Assembly (NCBI RefSeq): GCF_050410795.1
Contig: NZ_CP191258.1
Coordinates: 5,456,001 to 5,520,000, forward strand
Direction: 5' to 3'
DNA: 64,000 nucleotides
Origin: Fontivita pretiosa
GTDB lineage: Bacteria > Planctomycetota > Phycisphaerae > Tepidisphaerales > Tepidisphaeraceae
Below the pieces are notes generated by a model. It searched no databases, was not told the DNA's origin, and saw nothing but the letters and a program-made list of their open reading frames with translations. Numbering within the stretch: position 1 is the first letter of the stretch; each line of letters starts with the position of its first letter. The translations under genes and the position numbers were made by a program. Shown here one piece after another: positions 59,030-64,000 of this stretch.

Positions 59030-60907
59030 ATGGAAGCCATCGAAACGCGCTATCGGACGCATACATGCGGACAGCTCCGCATCTCGGACGTGGGCAAGAC
59101 GGTCAAGCTCGCGGGGTGGGTTCACAATTACCGCGATCACGGGGGCGTGGTGTTGATCGACCTGCGTGACCGTGACGGCCTGACGCAGGTGGTCTTCGAC
59201 GCCGACGAGTGCGGACCGCAGACGCGCGACGAGGCCCGCCGCCTGCGCAGCGAGTGGGTGATCTGCGTCAGCGGCGTGGTTGCCGATCGCGGGGTCGATG
59301 AAAAGGGTCGCAGCCGCGAGAATCCCAAGCTGGCGACCGGCAAGGTCGAGGTGCGTGCCCGCCAGATGCAGGTGCTCAGCGAGTCGCCGACCCCGCCGTT
59401 CACCCCCGGCGAGTTCGAACAGGTCAACGAGGAGCGGCGGCTGGAGTATCGCTACATCGACCTTCGCCGCGCCGAGATGCAGCAGACGCTGCGTGTGCGG
59501 GCGCGTGTGACCAAGACGATGCGCGACTATTTCGACGACCTGGGCTTTTGGGAGATCGAAACCCCGTACCTGACCAAATCCACCCCCGAGGGCGCTCGCG
59601 ACTTCATCGTGCCGTCGCGCCTTCAGCCGGGGTGTTTCTACGCCCTGCCGCAGTCGCCTCAGCTCTTCAAGCAACTGCTGATGGTGGCCGGGTGCGACAA
59701 GTACATGCAGATCGTCCGCTGCTTCCGCGACGAGGACCCGCGCGCCGACCGCCAGGCGGAATTCACCCAACTCGACGTGGAAATGGCGTTCATCGACCGG
59801 GAGAACATCATCAGCGTGATCGAGGGAGTGCTGCGACTGATCTGGAAACAGATTCTCAACGTCGAGGTGCCCAACCCGATCCCGCAGATGGACTATGACC
59901 TGGCAATCAACCGCTATGGCTCGGATCGGCCGGACCTGCGATTCGGCATGGAATTGCACGACATCACCGACATCGCGCACGCGACGGAGTTCGGCGTGTT
60001 CAAGAGCGCGCCGATGGTCAAATGTATTGTCGTGCCGGGCGGATCGAAGCTGACGCGGGCCCAGACCGACTCGCTGGCGGACTGGGCCAAGGGGCTGGGC
60101 GCCAAGGGGCTGGCTGTCACGAAGGTGGCGTCCGGCGGCGCGTTTGACACCGGGATCGCCAAGTTTATCAATCCGGTCGCCTCCAGGCTGATCGAGCGCA
60201 TCGGCGCCGTCGAAGGCGATCTGCTCTGTTTCGCCGCCGACCGACCGAAAATCGTCCACAAAGTTCTGGGCGAATTGCGGCTGAAGATGGCCAGGGAGAT
60301 GCAGCTTAAGCCCTCCAGTGAGTTTGCCTGGACCTGGGTCGTCAATTTTCCGCTGTTTGAATACGACGAGCAGGAGAAGCGATACGTCAGCACGCATCAC
60401 CCCTTCACTTCGCCGCTGGACGAAGACCTGCCCAAGCTGGACAGCCGTGAGCGAAGCGTGATCGAGTCGATCAAGTCCAAGGCGTACGACGTCGTGTGCA
60501 ACGGCAGCGAGCTTGGGGGCGGCAGCATCCGTATTCACCGCAGCGACATCCAGCAGAAGGTCTTTGCGCTGCTGGGGATCGATGAAGCGGCGCAGCGGCA
60601 GAAGTTCGGCTTCCTGCTGGATGCGCTCAAGTACGGCGCGCCGCCTCACGGAGGCATCGCGCTGGGCCTGGACCGGCTGGTGATGATGCTTCGAGGCACC
60701 AGTAACATCCGGGACGTGATCGCGTTTCCCAAAACGCAGAGCGGAGCCGACCTCATGTGTGGCGCGCCCAGCCCCATCGACGAGAAGCAACTGCGCGAAG
60801 TCCACATCCGCGTCGTGCTTCCGCCGGGCAAAGGCCCCGCAGGCGCAGCGGCCCCCGACGTGCATGGCGTGGTCCACAAACACGAGGGCGGCGCCGGTAA
60901 GCCGTAG
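59030..60907 (+). CDS. aspS: Aspartate--tRNA ligase
   Basis: Charges tRNA-Asp with aspartate. The 625-residue class II synthetase has an N-terminal anticodon-binding OB fold (VKLAGWVHNYRDHGGVVLID), motif 2 in QSPQLFKQLLMVAGCDKYMQ followed by IVRCFRDEDPRADRQAEFTQ, the bacterial GAD insertion (about residues 290-420), and motif 3 in GGIALGLDRLVMMLRGTSNI with RDVIAFPKTQSGADLMCGAP. The C-terminal tail is Gly/Ala-rich. Discriminating or non-discriminating (Asp/Asn) type cannot be told; no gatCAB genes are seen. ATG 59030 matches the usual start (IETRYRTHTCGQL). Confidence 0.96.
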   Translation: MEAIETRYRTHTCGQLRISDVGKTVKLAGWVHNYRDHGGVVLIDLRDRDGLTQVVFDADECGPQTRDEARRLRSEWVICVSGVVADRGVDEKGRSRENPKLATGKVEVRARQMQVLSESPTPPFTPGEFEQVNEERRLEYRYIDLRRAEMQQTLRVRARVTKTMRDYFDDLGFWEIETPYLTKSTPEGARDFIVPSRLQPGCFYALPQSPQLFKQLLMVAGCDKYMQIVRCFRDEDPRADRQAEFTQLDVEMAFIDRENIISVIEGVLRLIWKQILNVEVPNPIPQMDYDLAINRYGSDRPDLRFGMELHDITDIAHATEFGVFKSAPMVKCIVVPGGSKLTRAQTDSLADWAKGLGAKGLAVTKVASGGAFDTGIAKFINPVASRLIERIGAVEGDLLCFAADRPKIVHKVLGELRLKMAREMQLKPSSEFAWTWVVNFPLFEYDEQEKRYVSTHHPFTSPLDEDLPKLDSRERSVIESIKSKAYDVVCNGSELGGGSIRIHRSDIQQKVFALLGIDEAAQRQKFGFLLDALKYGAPPHGGIALGLDRLVMMLRGTSNIRDVIAFPKTQSGADLMCGAPSPIDEKQLREVHIRVVLPPGKGPAGAAAPDVHGVVHKHEGGAGKP

Positions 60908-61036
60908 TTTGAGGGCGGCGGCCAGGACCAGTCCCGCCCAGCTTCAGCGGCCCGCTGGCGGGGCACCGACTCCGTCCCGCTGTGCTGCGGCCATGGAGGA
61001 CCTGCTGCAATGTCCAGGCGGTCGCAGCGAAGGATC

Positions 61037-61558
61037 ATGAAATACGGACGTGCCCCGGAACTGCACCGCGAACGCCCGATCACGTTCACAGCGGCGATGG
61101 TTCGCGCCCTGCTGGAAGGCCGCAAGACTCAGACACGCCGGGCGGTGGTGCCCCAACCGGATCTGACAGGTCGCGACGAGTCCGGCCGAGTGGTTGCGTT
61201 CCGCGATGGTCGTCGGATCGTCTGTCGCTTTGGCCAAGTTGGAGATCGGCTGTGGGTGCGCGAGCGTTGGGGCATGTCCCCGGCGTCGTGCAGAACTGTG
61301 CTTCAGGTTACCGATGTGAGTCTGGAGCGGCTGTGCCGCATCGATCGGGCCGATGCCCGCGCCGAAGGTTTCCCTGGTGCGGATCACTCCGCTGGCGAGG
61401 ATCCGGTGGCCTGGTTCCGCAGCCTGTGGGACAAACTGCACAAGCCCGACAGCGGGCACTGCTGGCGTGACGACCCCTGGGTATGGGTCATCCGTTTCGA
61501 GTTGGTGAGAGCGACTGCCTCGCCGCAGTGTGGGCCGGATACACTTCCTCGGCCATGA
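61037..61558 (+). CDS. Phage-like protein with KTQTRR motif (ASCH-like)
   Basis: A 173-residue protein. ERPITFTAAMVRALLEGRKTQTRRAVVP is the hallmark opening of a small family often encoded by phages and prophages (RPIxFxxxMVRALLxGRKTQTRR), related to ASCH/PUA-like domains that bind RNA or modified bases. GQVGDRLWVRERWGM also fits ASCH-like proteins, where it lines the ligand cleft. ATG 61037 is used, with AAGGA upstream; the frame is open nine codons further. It overlaps the next gene by four bases (ATGA). No other phage genes are near, so it may be a relic or a domesticated gene. Confidence 0.75.
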   Translation: MKYGRAPELHRERPITFTAAMVRALLEGRKTQTRRAVVPQPDLTGRDESGRVVAFRDGRRIVCRFGQVGDRLWVRERWGMSPASCRTVLQVTDVSLERLCRIDRADARAEGFPGADHSAGEDPVAWFRSLWDKLHKPDSGHCWRDDPWVWVIRFELVRATASPQCGPDTLPRP

Positions 61559-62403
61559 GCGATCTGCTGATCGGCATCCTGATCGTGGGCTGTCTGGCGT
61601 CGCTGGTTCTGGTGGGCACGCTGCGCGTGTCGCGGACGCTGCCGCCGCGGACCGCCAACCTGCTGGCCATCATGACCGTGGCGTTGATGCTGGCCAACTC
61701 CCTGCTGCTGACCGACAGCATCGCCCTCACGCGGCTGCTGCCGTTCTCGAATCTGATCGTGGTGGGCAATCCCCAGCCGCTGCTGGTGGCGATGCTGGCG
61801 GGGATCATCTGGTGGCGCGTTCCCGGGCCGGGGCTGCGACGGCTGGCGATCATCGGGGCACTGGTGGCGGCATGTCTGGTGGCGATCTATCGACCGATTC
61901 TGTCCAGACCGCCGCGGATGCAGGACCGCTGGCTGGGCAACGTCTGCTTGCAGACGTCCCGCGCCTCGTGCAGTGCGGCGGCGGCGGCGACCCTGCTGGC
62001 TCGATACAACATCAAGACCTCTGAACAGGAAATGGCCCTGCTGTGCCTGACAAGCACACACGGCACGAGCATGCACGGTCTTTGGCGTGGCCTGCGGCTG
62101 AAGGCTGCCGCCAGCGGCTATGACGTGATCATGTTTGACCGCGGAAGCCTGGATGATCTGCGTGGGGTCGGGCCGGTGCTGCTGTCGGTGGAACTCAAGC
62201 CCGATGCCAAAGTGGATCCGCGCTACCAGCGGTCGTGGGGCTGGCTGCCCGGCGTTCCGCACTCGGTCGTGCTGCTGGGATTCGAGGGAACGGACCGCGC
62301 GCTGATCGCCGACCCGGCCAGCGGGCTGGAGGTCTGGTCGATCGACGACCTGAAGATCCTCTGGCACGGTGTGGGCGCCCGGCTCGTTCGCGCCGGCGCC
62401 TGA
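61555..62403 (+). CDS. Membrane protein with C39-like peptidase domain
   Basis: A 282-residue protein with about four spans in the first 110 residues (LLIGILIVGCLASLVLVG, LLAIMTVALMLANSLLL, LLVAMLAGIIWW, IIGALVAACLVAIY), then a papain-like C39 domain. CLQTSRASCSAAAAATLLAR has the oxyanion Gln and nucleophile Cys (about 139), GVPHSVVLLGFEG has the His (about 236), and IADPASGLEVW has the Asp (about 253). All three catalytic residues are in place. C39 domains normally cut Gly-Gly leader peptides during export, but no ABC exporter is fused or adjacent. The ATG overlaps the preceding gene's stop. Confidence 0.78.
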   Translation: MSDLLIGILIVGCLASLVLVGTLRVSRTLPPRTANLLAIMTVALMLANSLLLTDSIALTRLLPFSNLIVVGNPQPLLVAMLAGIIWWRVPGPGLRRLAIIGALVAACLVAIYRPILSRPPRMQDRWLGNVCLQTSRASCSAAAAATLLARYNIKTSEQEMALLCLTSTHGTSMHGLWRGLRLKAAASGYDVIMFDRGSLDDLRGVGPVLLSVELKPDAKVDPRYQRSWGWLPGVPHSVVLLGFEGTDRALIADPASGLEVWSIDDLKILWHGVGARLVRAGA

Positions 62404-62466
62404 AGCGATATTCCGGCGGACCGCGAGCTTGCGCCGCTGGCTTGGAGCGATCCGGGCGGTTGCAGG

Positions 62467-62682
62467 TCACTTGGCCGGTTCGGCGCCCGAGGCGACGGTA
62501 CTGGCGGTGGGCGAAGAAGCAGCAACGCCCGCCCCCGCTGCGCCCCCGCCGGAACGTTTCAGCTCCGGCACCCGAAACATCGTCTGGCAATGCTGGCATT
62601 TAACCAGCTTGCCCCGGACCTCATCCGGTACCGACAGGATCTTCCGGCAACGCAGATTCGGACAGATCAACTGGCAGGCCAT
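62467..62682 (-). CDS. Small zinc-ribbon protein
   Basis: A 71-residue protein. Its first 40 residues are a zinc ribbon: Cys 7 and Cys 12 (ICPNLRCRKI) pair with Cys 29 and Cys 32 (VKCQHCQTMFRVP), with VPDEVRGK between, a pattern common in MJ0042-like fingers in this phylum. The rest is Gly/Ala/Ser-rich. It starts 17 bases after the stop of the TIGR03790-like gene on the same strand and is probably co-transcribed with it. Function is unknown; nucleic acid or protein binding is possible. Confidence 0.75.
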   Translation of the reverse strand: MACQLICPNLRCRKILSVPDEVRGKLVKCQHCQTMFRVPELKRSGGGAAGAGVAASSPTASTVASGAEPAK

Positions 62683-62699
62683 AGGCTCTCCAGTAGTGC

Positions 62700-64000
62700 T
62701 TATCGGCCATCCCCGGCACCGGCTTGAATCTGCCGGGCATGTGGTTGCGTTCCTGTTTGAGGTGCGGTTTGGGGCATGGATGGGAAGGTGGTCGGCCGGG
62801 CCTGAAACAGGGTGGGTATGCGGCTGCGCAGGCTCGGGGGCAGGTCTTTCAGCTCCATCGCGGGATTTGCAGCAAATGGACGATACAGCGGATCCCCAAT
62901 GCACGTGAGCATCCAGCTTGTCATTGGCGTGGTGGCCCAGTAAACCTCCGCCAGAGTCAACTGCCCGGTAAGCAGCAGCGGAAAGAACTCGTCCGGCGGC
63001 GGGAAGGACTGAAGGTATGGCTCGGCCACTGGTCCAAGCGTGCCCACCACGCCCGCGTACAGCAGCCCGCGCACCCACCCGGTCTCCTTTTCGCCCCGCA
63101 GGCTCACCAGCTCGAAACTGGCGATGTGGTATCCGACGGCCCCGGGGTTGAACTTCATCCCCGGCACGTAATTGCGGACGCTGTACCAGCCGCAATACAG
63201 GGCCACTTCGTCAACCGAATTGGCGGGGATGACCTGCGGCTGATCGTCGAGCTTGACTTCCAGATCGGTCCGGGCGTGGACCATCGCCGCCAGGCGACGC
63301 AGACGATCGTCGTACAGCCCGTATTGATCCTCGTTGCCCTGTGTGTCTCTGGCGGCCAGACCGCGCGCGTCGATGACGAAGCGACCCTTCAGCCCCTGTC
63401 GCTCCACCAGGATGCTGTTGGCGACGATGTCCCGCACGATCTGCGGCGTGGGGCCATCCAGTCGCATCACCATCAGCGTCGGCGGGGCGCGCACCTCGCT
63501 CACGTGCAGATTCAGCAGATTCGGTTGCCAGCGAACGCGCGAGTAGGCAGGCCACCACAACATGGCCAGCTCGCTGTCCAGTGCCGCCTCGGTGGCATCG
63601 GCAGTGAGATAGTCGATCTGCGCCTGCAACACGCGGGCGTGCGAGAGGATCCCGGTAAAGTGTCGTGAGAAACCCCGGACCGTCGCCCGTGTTTGCGGGT
63701 CGTACGGCTGCTCCAGCAGATCGGCCAATTCGGCCACGGTCAGGTTTCGTGGCCCCGGCTCGGGCGGCAGTTCAGACTGAGTGGCCGGTGCGGTGCTGGT
63801 GGCGGTGGTCGGTACCGGCGGCGCAGGCGGTGCAGCGGCGTCTGGTGGCGGCTCGAACGGCGCCGTGAACAGGGCGTTCATTTCGGCGGCGACCTGCATG
63901 GCGCTGGCCTTCATCGCCGCATCCTCATTGGATGACGCCAGCTTCCCCAGCACATTGCCCACGTGCTCCAGCCGCCGGGCCAGACCCTCGAGCGTGACCT
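62700..64000 (-). CDS. TIGR03790-like protein, 5' end outside window
   Basis: The frame runs from the stop at 62700 off the right edge without a stop, so the N-terminus is missing; at least 433 residues are seen. The core matches what I know of the TIGR03790 family of unknown function: SRHFTGILSHARVLQAQIDYL, ELAMLWWPAYSRVRWQPNLL, LKGRFVIDARGL, DEVALYCGWYSVRNYVP and GAVGYHIASFELVSLRG, then VYWATTPMTSWMLTCIGDPL. A Pro/Thr-rich linker of about 60 residues precedes the core. Members are frequent in Planctomycetota and usually exported; here the signal would lie outside the window. Confidence 0.75.
   Translation of the reverse strand, partial: VTLEGLARRLEHVGNVLGKLASSNEDAAMKASAMQVAAEMNALFTAPFEPPPDAAAPPAPPVPTTATSTAPATQSELPPEPGPRNLTVAELADLLEQPYDPQTRATVRGFSRHFTGILSHARVLQAQIDYLTADATEAALDSELAMLWWPAYSRVRWQPNLLNLHVSEVRAPPTLMVMRLDGPTPQIVRDIVANSILVERQGLKGRFVIDARGLAARDTQGNEDQYGLYDDRLRRLAAMVHARTDLEVKLDDQPQVIPANSVDEVALYCGWYSVRNYVPGMKFNPGAVGYHIASFELVSLRGEKETGWVRGLLYAGVVGTLGPVAEPYLQSFPPPDEFFPLLLTGQLTLAEVYWATTPMTSWMLTCIGDPLYRPFAANPAMELKDLPPSLRSRIPTLFQARPTTFPSMPQTAPQTGTQPHARQIQAGAGDGR

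Noticed and set aside
57425..60883. Very long open frame on the minus strand across the polyprenyl synthase, GH113-like and aspS genes
   Set aside because: It is antisense to three well-supported genes; long antisense frames are expected in GC-rich DNA and the product is His/Arg-rich without family motifs.
61037..61558. Prophage
   Set aside because: Only one phage-like gene is present; no integrase, portal, capsid, terminase or attachment repeats are visible nearby.

Overview
The window is high-GC bacterial DNA. I infer Planctomycetota, most likely class Phycisphaerae, from the mix of exported proteins: two PEP-CTERM proteins (one with autotransporter-type strand repeats and a dockerin-like tail), two pseudopilin-type FTLVELLVVIGII proteins, a TIGR03790-like protein, and several large secreted propeller-like proteins. 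The taxonomic call rests on protein style, not on a marker search.

Layout. 1-7.1 kb: the 3' end of rpsB, a lone receiver protein, a giant PEP-CTERM/dockerin surface protein, an MscS channel and a LolA-like exported protein. 7.2-9.3 kb: a small Cys/His protein, a pseudopilin and a PEP-CTERM protein behind a TTGCA-rich palindrome, read here as a possible metal-responsive unit. 9.4-12.9 kb: ABC ATPase, rpsU, an M20 peptidase and a metallophosphoesterase. 13.1-20.9 kb: a co-directional run of yidC, mnmE, a small membrane protein, a membrane-anchored GspE-like protein with broken nucleotide-binding motifs, and an oversized CvpA-like protein, closed by a strong terminator. 20.9-33.1 kb: membrane glycosyltransferases, MgtC, STAS and SulP proteins, homoserine dehydrogenase, and an SNF-family transporter overlapping a tiny membrane protein.

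33.4-36.9 kb holds a penicillin-binding protein and nadB. 37-52.5 kb is the main accessory island. On the minus strand lie seven closely spaced genes: an exported FAD oxidoreductase, a two-domain exported protein broken by an insertion sequence, two propeller-like proteins, an MFS exporter, a second FAD oxidoreductase and a third propeller-like protein. A fourth propeller-like gene and a pseudopilin lie beside them. The four propeller-like proteins share a C-terminal module. I infer extracytoplasmic processing of a glycan or glycoside, with oxidation as one step; the substrate is unknown.

52.5-64 kb is mainly housekeeping: class V aminotransferase, tRNA-Arg(TCT), a beta-CASP nuclease, cysteine desulfurase, polyprenyl synthase, a GH113-like enzyme and aspS. 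It ends with a phage-like KTQTRR protein overlapping a membrane C39-like peptidase, a zinc-ribbon protein and a TIGR03790-like protein cut by the window edge. Protein family calls come from motifs read by eye; no database search was run.
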